Translations under genes and position numbers: made by a program | Assembly (NCBI RefSeq): GCF_030160755.1 | Contig: NZ_BSOY01000006.1 | Span: 1 to 64,000 of the forward strand | Source: Brevundimonas denitrificans | GTDB lineage: Bacteria > Pseudomonadota > Alphaproteobacteria > Caulobacterales > Caulobacteraceae | Direction of reading: 5' to 3' | DNA: 64,000 nt | Shown: positions 26,326-34,111 of the stretch, one piece after another | How positions within the stretch are numbered: the stretch's first letter is position 1 | Layout of the letters: every line of letters begins with the position of its first letter | Notes under the pieces: model-generated | Seen by the model: the letters and a program-made list of their open reading frames with translations, nothing else | What the model was told of the DNA's origin: nothing | Database searches by the model: none

Positions 26326-27054
26326 CTAGGTTGTGAAGACGTCCTTGGCGGCCCGCACGGCCGCGAAGACCTCGGCGTCGCTCGCCCGCACGAACGGATT
26401 TGAGGCCTTTTCCGCGCCGATGGTGGTCGGGACCGTCGCCTCGCCCCGCTCACGCATCGCGAAAATCTCCGCCGCCCGCGCGGCCATTTCAGGCCGGTCG
26501 TCGACGCTGAGGGCGAAACGGGCGTTGGCCGCGGTGTATTCATGGGCGCACCAGACGACAGTCTCCTCCGGCCAGGCCGCCAGGGTCTGCAGACTGTTCC
26601 ACATCTGCGCCGGCGTGCCCTCGAACAGCCGTCCGCAGCCGAGGGTGAACAGCACGTCGCCGACGAAGGCCTGGGCGTCCGCGGGCGAGCGGTAGACGAT
26701 GTGGCCGAGGGTGTGGCCGGGCGCGGCGGTCACCTCCAGCGCCGTGGTTCCCAGCATGACGGTGTCGCCGCCGGTGACGATCCGGTCGATCGGCGCGGCC
26801 TTGCGCACCTCTTCCGGGCCGACGATCTCGCAACCGGTCTCCGCCTTCAGCCGGGCGTTGCCCTGGGTATGGTCGGGGTGCCAGTGGGTGTTGAGGATCA
26901 GGTCGAGCCGACCCCAGCCGCTGCGCTCCAGATCGGCCAGAATGGCGTCCGCATCGGGCGTATCGATCGTAGCCACCGCCCCTGTGTCCCGGTCCCGAAC
27001 CAGAAAGCCGTAGTTGTCGTTGAGACAGGGAAACAGGCGCACGTCGAGGGTCAT
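26326..27054 (-). CDS. gloB: Hydroxyacylglutathione hydrolase (glyoxalase II)
   Basis: The product is 242 residues. The metallo-beta-lactamase zinc motif THWHPDH is at 56-62. Further ligands are in AAPGHTLGHI, FVGDVLFTLGCGRLFEG and VWCAHEYTAANARFAL, the last being characteristic of glyoxalase II. It hydrolyses S-D-lactoylglutathione to D-lactate and glutathione, completing methylglyoxal detoxification. It is divergent from a methyltransferase gene with 45 bp between the starts. Confidence 0.95.
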   Translation of the reverse strand: MTLDVRLFPCLNDNYGFLVRDRDTGAVATIDTPDADAILADLERSGWGRLDLILNTHWHPDHTQGNARLKAETGCEIVGPEEVRKAAPIDRIVTGGDTVMLGTTALEVTAAPGHTLGHIVYRSPADAQAFVGDVLFTLGCGRLFEGTPAQMWNSLQTLAAWPEETVVWCAHEYTAANARFALSVDDRPEMAARAAEIFAMRERGEATVPTTIGAEKASNPFVRASDAEVFAAVRAAKDVFTT

Positions 27055-27099
27055 GCGCGCATTCTAGCAGCCGCCCCCGGCGCGGCCTATGGTGGCTCC

Positions 27100-27873
27100 A
27101 TGCGGCGCAGTATCGAGGAACTCCGGACCTTCTACGGCGAGCCCACGGGGGCCCTGGCGCGCCGGCTGCTGGCGCGACGACTGGAGGACGCCTGGGGCGA
27201 GGCGACCAACAGCGACGTCCTGGGCATCGGCTACGCCACGCCCTGGCTCGACGCCTTCGTCGGGGCCCGTCGGGTGATCGCCGCCATGCCGGGCGGCCAG
27301 GGCGTGGAGCCCTGGCCCTCGATCGGCAAGAACCGCAGCCTGCTGGTCGACGACCGCCGCCTGCCCTTCGCCGCCGGGTCGTTCGACCGTATTCTGCTGA
27401 TCCATGCCCTCGAGGAGGCGGACGACGCCCAGGGGCTGATGAATGAGGCGGTGCGCGCCCTGTCTCCGGCCGGGCGGATCATCCTGGTCGCGGCGGCGCG
27501 CGGCGGCCTGTGGGCGCGGGCCGAGACGACGCCTTTCGGTCACGGACGGCCCTTCACCCGCCGCCAGCTGGAAAAACTGGTGCGCGGCGCGGGTCTGGAG
27601 CCGACCGCCTGGTCCCAGACCCTGTATGTGCCCCCCTGGGGGCCGCTGCTGCCGCTGGCCGACGGGTTCGAACAGGTGGGCAAGCGGGTCATGCCGGGCG
27701 CGGCGGGCGTCATCCTGCTGGAGGCGACGCGGCAGGCCTATGCCCGCATCCGGCCCGGCGGGGCCGTGGCCACGGCGCCGGTGATGACGCCCGCGATGCA
27801 GCCGCAGCCGGCGTCGCGATCATCGCGCGATCTGCCCGGTGATGATCTGGCGGGAAGCGGCGAACGCCCTTAA
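27100..27873 (+). CDS. Class I SAM-dependent methyltransferase
   Basis: The product is 257 residues. Motif I is DVLGIGYATPWLDAF, lacking the classic GxGxG but in the right place. Motif II/III follows in LLVDDRRLPFAAGSFDRILLIHALEEADD, typical of the Methyltransf_11 group. The C-terminal part after about 190 is Pro/Ala-rich and probably disordered. Methyltransferases divergent from gloB are common in alphaproteobacteria, but the substrate is unknown. Confidence 0.82.
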   Translation: MRRSIEELRTFYGEPTGALARRLLARRLEDAWGEATNSDVLGIGYATPWLDAFVGARRVIAAMPGGQGVEPWPSIGKNRSLLVDDRRLPFAAGSFDRILLIHALEEADDAQGLMNEAVRALSPAGRIILVAAARGGLWARAETTPFGHGRPFTRRQLEKLVRGAGLEPTAWSQTLYVPPWGPLLPLADGFEQVGKRVMPGAAGVILLEATRQAYARIRPGGAVATAPVMTPAMQPQPASRSSRDLPGDDLAGSGERP

Positions 27874-27883
27874 AGCCCTGCCC

Positions 27884-28387
27884 ATGCAGCGATTGATCCT
27901 GATGCGTCACGCCGAGGCGGAACGGGCGGCCGGTTCCGGTCGCGACCGCGACCGCGTGCTTTCCGCGCGCGGCCGCAGGGACGCCGCCGCCATGGGTCGG
28001 GCGCTGGCCGCGCGCGGCATGCGTCCCGATCTGGCGCTGGTCTCGCCCGCCGCCCGCACGCGCCAGACGTGGGACCTGCTGCATGACGCCTTCGGGGACG
28101 TGCAGGTCCGCGACGACGAGCCCCTGTACAACGGCGGTTCCGAAACCCTGCGCCGCTTCGTGGAAGCCGGAGAGGATGAGGCCGGCTGTCTGATGGTCGT
28201 GGCCCACAATCCGGGAATCCACCTGCTGGCGGTGGAATATCTGGTCGAGGGCGCGGCCTCGCCGGCCATTCTGGACCGGATGAGCGGCGGCTTTCCGCCG
28301 GGGGCGGCGGCGATCTTCACCGTCGACGTCGCCGGACGCTGCGCCTTCGAGGGCTTCATCCAGCCGCGTGATCTGGGCGGCGAATGA
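27884..28387 (+). CDS. SixA-like histidine phosphatase
   Basis: The product is 167 residues. The catalytic RHG-type motif appears as LMRHAEAER at the N-terminus, and the second histidine as VVAHNPGIHLLAVEYL. This belongs to the short histidine phosphatases (SixA group), which dephosphorylate phosphohistidine or small phosphoesters. I start at the ATG before QRLILMRHAE. The earlier in-frame starts would overlap the preceding methyltransferase gene. Its stop overlaps the DUF952 start by 4 bp, and DUF952 in turn overlaps pyrD, so these form one operon. Confidence 0.88.
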   Translation: MQRLILMRHAEAERAAGSGRDRDRVLSARGRRDAAAMGRALAARGMRPDLALVSPAARTRQTWDLLHDAFGDVQVRDDEPLYNGGSETLRRFVEAGEDEAGCLMVVAHNPGIHLLAVEYLVEGAASPAILDRMSGGFPPGAAAIFTVDVAGRCAFEGFIQPRDLGGE

Positions 28388-28740
28388 CCGGGGTCGCCTA
28401 CAAGCTGGTCGACCGGGCCGAATGGACGGCGGCGCTGGCCGCCGGCGCCTATGCGGGCTCGGCGGTCGATCTCGCCGACGGCTATATCCATATGTCCACG
28501 GCGGCCCAGCTGGCCGAGACCGCGCGGCGGCACTATGCCGGACGGACCGGTCTGGTGCTGGTCGAGGTCGCCCTGGAGCCGCTGGGCGAGGCGCTGAAAT
28601 GGGAGGCGTCGCGCGGCGGCGACCTGTTTCCGCACCTGTTCGCCCCCCTTCCCGCCACGGCCGATGCGCCGCAGCGCGGGTTGTCGGTCGATGCCCAGGG
28701 CGTGATGCGATTTGAGGACGGAACCGTCGGATGGCCGTAA
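28384..28740 (+). CDS. DUF952 family protein
   Basis: The product is 118 residues. It contains AYKLVDRAEWTAALAAGAYAGSAVDLADGYIHMSTAAQLAETARRHY. The run DGYIHMST(A) is the DUF952 hallmark. The function is unknown. The ATG overlaps the phosphatase stop (ATGA), and its own 3' end overlaps pyrD by 10 bp, which implies translational coupling. Confidence 0.9.
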   Translation: MTGVAYKLVDRAEWTAALAAGAYAGSAVDLADGYIHMSTAAQLAETARRHYAGRTGLVLVEVALEPLGEALKWEASRGGDLFPHLFAPLPATADAPQRGLSVDAQGVMRFEDGTVGWP

Positions 28741-29768
28741 CCGACATCGGCGCGGCCCTGCTGCGCGCGCTTGATCCGGAAACCGCCCATGGGCTGGCCA
28801 TCCGGGCCCTGCAGCTGGCGCCCCTGCCGCCCGCGCGGGCCGATGACCCCATACTCGCCACCACCGTTGCCGGTCTGGCCCTGCCCAATCCGGTCGGTCT
28901 GGCCGCCGGTCTGGACAAGAACGGCGAGGCCCTGCACGGCCTGTCGCGGCTGGGCTTCGGCTTTGTGGAATGCGGCTCGGTCACGCCGCTGCCGCAGCCC
29001 GGCAATCCGAAGCCGCGCCTGTTCCGCCTGAGCGAGGACCGCGCGATCATCAACCGGATGGGGTTCAACAACGCCGGTCTGGAGGCCTTCGCCGCCCGGC
29101 TGGCCGACCGGCCCCGCGACGCTGTCGTCGGCGCCAATCTGGGAGCCAACAAGGATACGGAGGACAAGGCCGCAGACTATGTCGCCGGACTGATCCGGCT
29201 GAAGGGTCTGGCCGACTATGTGACGGTCAATGTCTCCTCGCCGAACACGCCGGGCCTGCGCGCCCTGCAGGGGCGGGCCGCCCTGGACGACCTTCTGGGC
29301 CGGCTGGCTGAGGCTCGCGGGGACGACCCGACTCCCGTCTTCCTCAAGATCGCGCCGGACCTGACACCGGCCGAAATCGCCCTGATCGTCGAGGCCAGTC
29401 TGGACCACGGGATCGACGCGCTGATCGTATCCAACACGACCCTGGACCGGCCCGACAGCCTGCGTTCGAGCCATCGGGCCGAAGCCGGAGGACTGTCCGG
29501 CGCGCCGCTGAAGGCGCGGGCCGGGGCGGCCCTGCGCGCCGCGGCGGAGGCCGCAGCCGGCCGCCTGCCCCTGATCGCGGCCGGGGGGATCGACAGCGGG
29601 GCCGAGGCCTATGCCCGCATCCGGGCCGGCGCGTCCGCCGTCCAACTGTATTCCGCCCTGATCTATGAGGGTCCGGGCCTGATCGGGCGGATCAAGCGAG
29701 ACCTCGCCGCCCGCCTGCGTGCCGACGGGTTTTCCACCGTCGGCGAGGCTGTTTCGACCGCCCGTTGA
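28731..29768 (+). CDS. pyrD: Dihydroorotate dehydrogenase (quinone)
   Basis: The product is 345 residues, class 2 type. An N-terminal helix (DPETAHGLAIRALQLAPL) associates with the membrane. The FMN barrel has NPVGLAAGLDKNGEAL, NRMGFNNAG, VTVNVSSPNTPGLRALQ (with the catalytic Ser), and LIAAGGIDSGAEAYARIRAGASAVQLYSALIYEGPGL near the end. It oxidises dihydroorotate to orotate with ubiquinone in pyrimidine synthesis at the inner membrane. It is translationally coupled to the DUF952 gene. Confidence 0.96.
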   Translation: MAVTDIGAALLRALDPETAHGLAIRALQLAPLPPARADDPILATTVAGLALPNPVGLAAGLDKNGEALHGLSRLGFGFVECGSVTPLPQPGNPKPRLFRLSEDRAIINRMGFNNAGLEAFAARLADRPRDAVVGANLGANKDTEDKAADYVAGLIRLKGLADYVTVNVSSPNTPGLRALQGRAALDDLLGRLAEARGDDPTPVFLKIAPDLTPAEIALIVEASLDHGIDALIVSNTTLDRPDSLRSSHRAEAGGLSGAPLKARAGAALRAAAEAAAGRLPLIAAGGIDSGAEAYARIRAGASAVQLYSALIYEGPGLIGRIKRDLAARLRADGFSTVGEAVSTAR

Positions 29769-29791
29769 CGGAGCGTTAGGGCAAGCAGGCC

Positions 29792-31885
29792 ATGATCACG
29801 GGACGGGCGAAAACGCTCATTCCGGGGACCCGCATGGCGATAGCCACAGCCGACATGCCAGCTGACGAGTCCGTCGCCGATCCCGGCGACTGGGCCGGCG
29901 CGATCCGTCAGCGGCGCAAGGCGCTGCTGCAGCGGCTCGGCATGGCCTCGGCCAGCGCCCTGATCTTCAGCCCGCTTCTGGGCTGGTCGCTGAGCTTCGC
30001 CTGGGTCGTCGGCTATTTCGTCGTCCAGCTGCTGGACCTGTGGGTCTTCGCGCCGATCGTCAGCGGCAAGACCGAGCGGCTGCGCGGCCTGCGCCGTGTC
30101 GCCGGCTGGATCATGCTGTCCGTGAACGCGGCCTATTTCGGCAGCCTGTCGGTGCCGCTGTGGATGACTGGCGGAGCCATGGGCGGCATCTGCGCCGTCA
30201 TGCTGCTGTCAGCCGCCGCCATCTACGCGGTGGTCAACGCCCCCCGGTCGACCTCGGTCATGCTGATGACCGCCTCGATCCAGTTCCTGTATCTGGCGGC
30301 GACGCCGGTGTTCATGGCCATCCACGGGGCGACGCCCGGCTTCGTCACGGCGGCGGCCATCGCCGTCGGCGTCTTCATCACCTACTGCCTCTCGACCTGG
30401 CAGCGCATGAACGAGGCGCGACTGTCCGAGAGCGCCGCCCGTGTCGAGGCCGAGGAAAAACGGGCCCAGGCCGAGCACATCATGGCCGGCCGCAGCGCCT
30501 TCCTGGCCGCGATCGGACACGACCTGCGCACCCCGATCAGCGCCATCCTGACCGGCGCCGCGGAACTGGAGCGCGGCGCGACGGACGCCGCGGCCCGCTC
30601 ACAGGCCCATCTGATCACCGACGCCGGCTTCATGATGAAGGCCATGCTCGACGACCTGCTGGACCACGCCAAGCTGGAAGCCGGCCACATGACGGTCGAC
30701 CAGGTCGACTTCAACCTTCGCGACCTGCTGAACCAGACCACCCGCCTGTGGCGCGGACCGGCCCGGGCCAAGGGGCTGAAGCTGCGGGTCGAGGGCGCCG
30801 CATGCATCCCGGCCTCCGTACGGGGCGATCCGATGCGGGTGCGTCAGGTGCTGAACAATCTGATCTCCAACGCGATGAAATTCACCGAGACGGGGTCGAT
30901 CACCCTGCGTCTCAACGCCTGGAGCGAGGAGCCCGCCGGGCATGCGGTGCTGATCACGGTGGAGGACACCGGGCCCGGCATGACCGCCGACCAGGTCTCG
31001 CGCCTGTTCACCCCCTTCGACCAGACCATGTCGGGTGTCAGCGCCGTCCACGGCGGCACCGGCCTGGGCCTCGCCATCAGCCGCCAGCTGGCGGAACTGA
31101 TGGGCGGCCGGGTGACCGTCCGCACACGTCCCGGCGCCGGCGCCAGCTTCACCCTCTCCCTGTCCCTGCTGCAGGGCGACGCCGTCGCGGCCGCGCCACA
31201 GGCGCTGGATCAGGAAAGCCGCGACGCCGTCGCCCACGCCCTGTCCGGCCGTCCGGCCAGTCCTTCCGCGCCCGCGCCGGCTGCGCAGCCGCTGGCGCCG
31301 GCGTCCCGGCCCGTCGCGGCGGCGGCTCCCACGGCTCCGGTCCCTGAGGCCCTGTCCGCCGAAGCCATGGCCGCCCGGATCCTGGGCTCGGTGGCGGACC
31401 CGATGGATATCGCCGTCGCGGCCGGGGCCCAGCCTGATCCGGTCATGGAGGACGGCGAGGAGGACGAGGATCGGCCGATGCGGGTGCTGGTGGTGGACGA
31501 CCACGACATCAACCGCCGCGCCATCCAGTTGATCCTGCAGCCGCTCGGCTGCGACATCGCCACGGCCGCCGACGGCATGGCCGCGCTGAAGATCTGCGAG
31601 CACACGGCGTTCGACCTGATCTTCATGGATGTGCGGATGCCCGAGCTGGACGGCCGCGAGACCACCCGCCGCATCCGGGCCGGGGACGGTCCCAACGCCG
31701 GCGTGCCGATCATCGCCGTCACGGCCGACACGGCGGCCGAAGACATCGCCGCCTGCACCGCAGCCGGCATGACCTATTTCGTGCCCAAGCCGATCACGCC
31801 GCCGATGCTGCTGGGGGCCATCACCCATGTGATGACCATGGCTCAGGCGGACGAGGCCCCGGAGCCCGAAACCGTGGCGGCCTGA
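29792..31885 (+). CDS. Membrane hybrid histidine kinase with receiver domain
   Basis: The product is up to 697 residues. About six hydrophobic segments between 50 and 200 form a membrane sensor. A short coiled coil (205-230) leads into HisKA with His243 in AAIGHDLRTPIS. The HATPase has VEDTGPGM and GGTGLGLAISRQLAELMGG, and a Pro/Ala linker (about 440-550) joins it to a receiver with Asp613 in LIFMDVRMPELDG and the lysine in VPKPI. The signal is unknown. A second start, ATG at 29834, has a good GGGGA site and cannot be excluded. The 3' end overlaps the convergent vsr gene by 43 bp. Confidence 0.9.
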   Translation: MITGRAKTLIPGTRMAIATADMPADESVADPGDWAGAIRQRRKALLQRLGMASASALIFSPLLGWSLSFAWVVGYFVVQLLDLWVFAPIVSGKTERLRGLRRVAGWIMLSVNAAYFGSLSVPLWMTGGAMGGICAVMLLSAAAIYAVVNAPRSTSVMLMTASIQFLYLAATPVFMAIHGATPGFVTAAAIAVGVFITYCLSTWQRMNEARLSESAARVEAEEKRAQAEHIMAGRSAFLAAIGHDLRTPISAILTGAAELERGATDAAARSQAHLITDAGFMMKAMLDDLLDHAKLEAGHMTVDQVDFNLRDLLNQTTRLWRGPARAKGLKLRVEGAACIPASVRGDPMRVRQVLNNLISNAMKFTETGSITLRLNAWSEEPAGHAVLITVEDTGPGMTADQVSRLFTPFDQTMSGVSAVHGGTGLGLAISRQLAELMGGRVTVRTRPGAGASFTLSLSLLQGDAVAAAPQALDQESRDAVAHALSGRPASPSAPAPAAQPLAPASRPVAAAAPTAPVPEALSAEAMAARILGSVADPMDIAVAAGAQPDPVMEDGEEDEDRPMRVLVVDDHDINRRAIQLILQPLGCDIATAADGMAALKICEHTAFDLIFMDVRMPELDGRETTRRIRAGDGPNAGVPIIAVTADTAAEDIAACTAAGMTYFVPKPITPPMLLGAITHVMTMAQADEAPEPETVAA

Positions 31886-32295
31886 CCACGGACCTCGGCG
31901 ACCAGTCGGTCGGCGAACCCCGGGTCCTTCATCCCGCATTCCCAGACCGTGACCACGCGCCAACCCGCAGCCTCCAGCGCAGCCGTCGCTGACAGGTCGC
32001 GGGCGCGGTTGCGCCCGATCTTGGCGGACCAGTAGTCCGCATTGGCCTTCGGCGCCCGCGCGCCGCGGGGGCAGTCGTGGCCATGCCAGAAACAGCCGTG
32101 GACGAAGACCGCCACGCGCCGCCCCGGCATCACCAGATCGGGCCGCCCCGGCAGGCCGCGCCCGCCGAGCCGGTAGCCGATGCCCGCCGCGCGCAGAATG
32201 CGACGCACGGCGAGCTCAGGCGTGGTGTCGCGGCCCTTCACGGCGCGCATGACGGCGCTGCGCTTTTCCGGGGTGAAGACGTCGGTGCTTTTCAC
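31843..32295 (-). CDS. vsr: Very short patch repair endonuclease Vsr
   Basis: The product is 150 residues from a GTG start. It contains DVFTPEKRSAVMRAVKGRDTTPE, LPGRPDLVMPGRRVAVFVHGCFWHGHDC and ERDL-like NRARDLSATAALEAAGWRVVTVWEC, as in Escherichia coli Vsr. The catalytic Asp (Asp53) and the histidines after FVHGCFW are present. Vsr nicks next to T:G mismatches made by deamination of 5-methylcytosine and is usually beside a cytosine methyltransferase, but none is in this window. The longer frame to 32403 runs through an inverted repeat and is rejected. Confidence 0.9.
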   Translation of the reverse strand: MKSTDVFTPEKRSAVMRAVKGRDTTPELAVRRILRAAGIGYRLGGRGLPGRPDLVMPGRRVAVFVHGCFWHGHDCPRGARAPKANADYWSAKIGRNRARDLSATAALEAAGWRVVTVWECGMKDPGFADRLVAEVRGQAATVSGSGASSA

Positions 32296-32298
32296 GAT

Positions 32299-32432
32299 CC
32301 GCTCATCCCGGCGAAAGCCGGGACCCAGTTCTGTCCAGCATGACGCCGGCGCCTCAGGACAACCGCCCCTCATCACAACACCATGCCCATCACCCAAAAG
32401 CACTGGGTCCCGGCTTTCGCCGGGATGAGCGG
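32299..32432. repeat. Perfect 31-bp inverted repeat around a 72-bp core
   Basis: Arms at 32299-32329 and 32402-32432 are perfect inverted copies. Each contains CCCGGCGAAAGCCGGG, a hairpin with a GAAA tetraloop, next to TCATC or GACCCAGT flanks. This is a widespread alphaproteobacterial intergenic repeat type. One arm abuts the vsr start codon and the other lies just downstream of the peroxiredoxin gene, where the hairpins may limit transcription. Confidence 0.85.
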
Positions 32433-32445
32433 AGAGAGAAGGATC

Positions 32446-32931
32446 CTAAAGCTGAGCCAGAAGATGCTCGGCCGAGGAGACGCGGAATTCGCCGGGCTGT
32501 TCGATGTTCAGCTGGCTGACCACGCCGTCCTTGACGATCATGGAATAGCGCTGCGAGCGCTCGCCCATGCCGAAACCCTTGGCGTCCATGGACAGGCCCA
32601 GCTGGCGGGTGAAGTCGCCGTTGCCGTCGCCCAGCATGATGATCTCGTCCTTGGCGATGCCCTGGCTGTCGGCCCAGGCGCCCATGACGAAGGCGTCATT
32701 GACCGAGACGCAGGCGATGGTGTCGACGCCCTTGGCGGTCATCTCGCCGCGAAGATCCTTGAAGCCCGGAAGATGGCGGGCCGAACAGGTCGGGGTGAAG
32801 GCGCCGGGCACTGCGAACAGGGCCACGGTCTTGCCTGCGAAGATCTCGTCGGTGGTGACGGGCTTGGGGCCGTCGTCGGTGGCGCGGGTCAGGTTGGCCG
32901 AGGGGATGCGGTCGCCGATCTGGACGGTCAT
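32446..32931 (-). CDS. Peroxiredoxin, Prx5 type
   Basis: The product is 161 residues. The peroxidatic Cys49 lies in FAVPGAFTPTCSARHLPGF, the signature of Prx5/atypical peroxiredoxins. The later KGVDTIACVSVNDAFVMGAW and RYSMIVKDGVV complete the fold. It reduces hydrogen peroxide and organic peroxides, probably with glutathione or glutaredoxin as the thiol donor. It is divergent from yqgE with 141 bp between the starts. A long upstream frame extension to 33444 is a shadow of yqgE and is rejected. Confidence 0.93.
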   Translation of the reverse strand: MTVQIGDRIPSANLTRATDDGPKPVTTDEIFAGKTVALFAVPGAFTPTCSARHLPGFKDLRGEMTAKGVDTIACVSVNDAFVMGAWADSQGIAKDEIIMLGDGNGDFTRQLGLSMDAKGFGMGERSQRYSMIVKDGVVSQLNIEQPGEFRVSSAEHLLAQL

Positions 32932-33072
32932 GGGCAGGCTCCGAAGGGGTGTGAGGACGCAACGTCCCCGACCAGATAGGGGTTGCGGCGTCGGACGCCA
33001 ACCGCATCGTGTTCCCATATCGTGTACCGGCGCCGCCTTGCGTCCGCGGGCCCGCGTCCCGATGATAGGACC

Positions 33073-33642
33073 ATGGACGATTTCCAATCCCTGGTCGGAC
33101 GGCTGCTGGTGGCCATGCCGGGCATCAGCGACAGCCGGTTCGAACACGCCGTGATCCTGATCTGCGCCCACCGGCCGGACCACGCCATGGGGCTGAGACT
33201 GGACCGGCCCGCGCCGGGGGTGAACCTGAAGAAGGTGCTGACCAAGCTGGCGACCGAGGCCCCGGACGACGCGGCCGGGCGGCAGGTGCTGATCGGCGGG
33301 CCGGTGGAGCGGGAGCGCGGCTTCGTACTGCACACCGACGACTGGCTGATCGACGACGCCTCCGTAGCCTTCGCCGAGGGTCTGGCCATGACGGGCACGC
33401 GCGAGGCCCTGCTGGCCATGGTCGACCCCGCGTCGGGGCCGCACCGGTCCGTGCTGCTGCTCGGCTACGCCGGCTGGGGCGAGGGTCAGCTGGAGGATGA
33501 GCTGGGTGAGAACGTCTGGCTGACGGCCGACGCCGATCCGGAACTGATCTTCGACCCCGACTACGAAGGGAAATGGGCCAAGGCGCTGGCGGGACTGGGC
33601 GTGGACCCGGCGCAGTTGTCGGGGCAGAGCGGGCGGGCGTAG
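33073..33642 (+). CDS. YqgE/AlgH family protein (UPF0301)
   Basis: The product is 189 residues. It begins SLVGRLLVAMPGISDSRFEHAVILICAH and contains GLRLDRPAPGVNLKKVL and VLLLGYAGWGEGQLEDELGENVWLTADADPELIF. These are UPF0301 hallmarks. The family is widely conserved, and its biochemical role is not settled despite the AlgH name. The ATG at 33073 follows an AGGACC ribosome site. Confidence 0.94.
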   Translation: MDDFQSLVGRLLVAMPGISDSRFEHAVILICAHRPDHAMGLRLDRPAPGVNLKKVLTKLATEAPDDAAGRQVLIGGPVERERGFVLHTDDWLIDDASVAFAEGLAMTGTREALLAMVDPASGPHRSVLLLGYAGWGEGQLEDELGENVWLTADADPELIFDPDYEGKWAKALAGLGVDPAQLSGQSGRA

Positions 33643-33719
33643 GCGGCCGAACGGCGATCAAAGGCCAGCAGAGCTTCAGCCCTCAGACGATCATCGCGTT
33701 CCGGCCGTCATGGCTCGCT

Positions 33720-34025
33720 TCAGGGACACGTGCGGGTGGGCCTCCGGCTCTGGAGGGTCCAGTCATTGGCCGACTCATTCCATCGCGCATAGATCGTGTG
33801 CCGGCAGGTCTCCCGGATAATCTGCTGGCCAACCCTGTCGGTGCGCGGCTTGCGCCACTGGTACTGGCGGCGGCCGTCCGGCATGTCCAGAACGGTGTCA
33901 GGCTGCCCGTAGCGGGCGATCGCGACCTCAACGGGCTGGTTGAGGAAGTCGATCCTGTGCGTCGGGGTCGTGGCGCACGCGCCCAGCGCCAGCACGCCCG
34001 CGAGCACGGTGATTATCCGGTGCAT
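33720..34025 (-). CDS. Small lipoprotein
   Basis: The product is 101 residues. The leader MHRIITVLAGVLALGACATT contains a lipobox (LGAC, Cys17). The mature part, RIDFLNQPVEVAIARYGQPDTVLDMPDGRRQYQW, resembles small envelope lipoproteins of Caulobacteraceae of unknown role. GGGAGGAATC precedes the ATG at 34025, which decides the start against a much longer open frame in the same phase. It lies downstream of the pdeA-like gene with an 86-bp gap. Confidence 0.8.
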   Translation of the reverse strand: MHRIITVLAGVLALGACATTPTHRIDFLNQPVEVAIARYGQPDTVLDMPDGRRQYQWRKPRTDRVGQQIIRETCRHTIYARWNESANDWTLQSRRPTRTCP

Positions 34026-34111
34026 GTCGATTCCTCCCAGAGATGCATCCAGCACACGATAACACAACCTCTGCGCCCGACCTAACCGCGCCAGGCGGGC
34101 GGGATCCGTGC

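Noticed and set aside
32446-33444. Long N-terminal extension of the peroxiredoxin
   Set aside because: The extension is antisense to yqgE; the family start MTVQIGDRIPSANL has an ATG at 32931.
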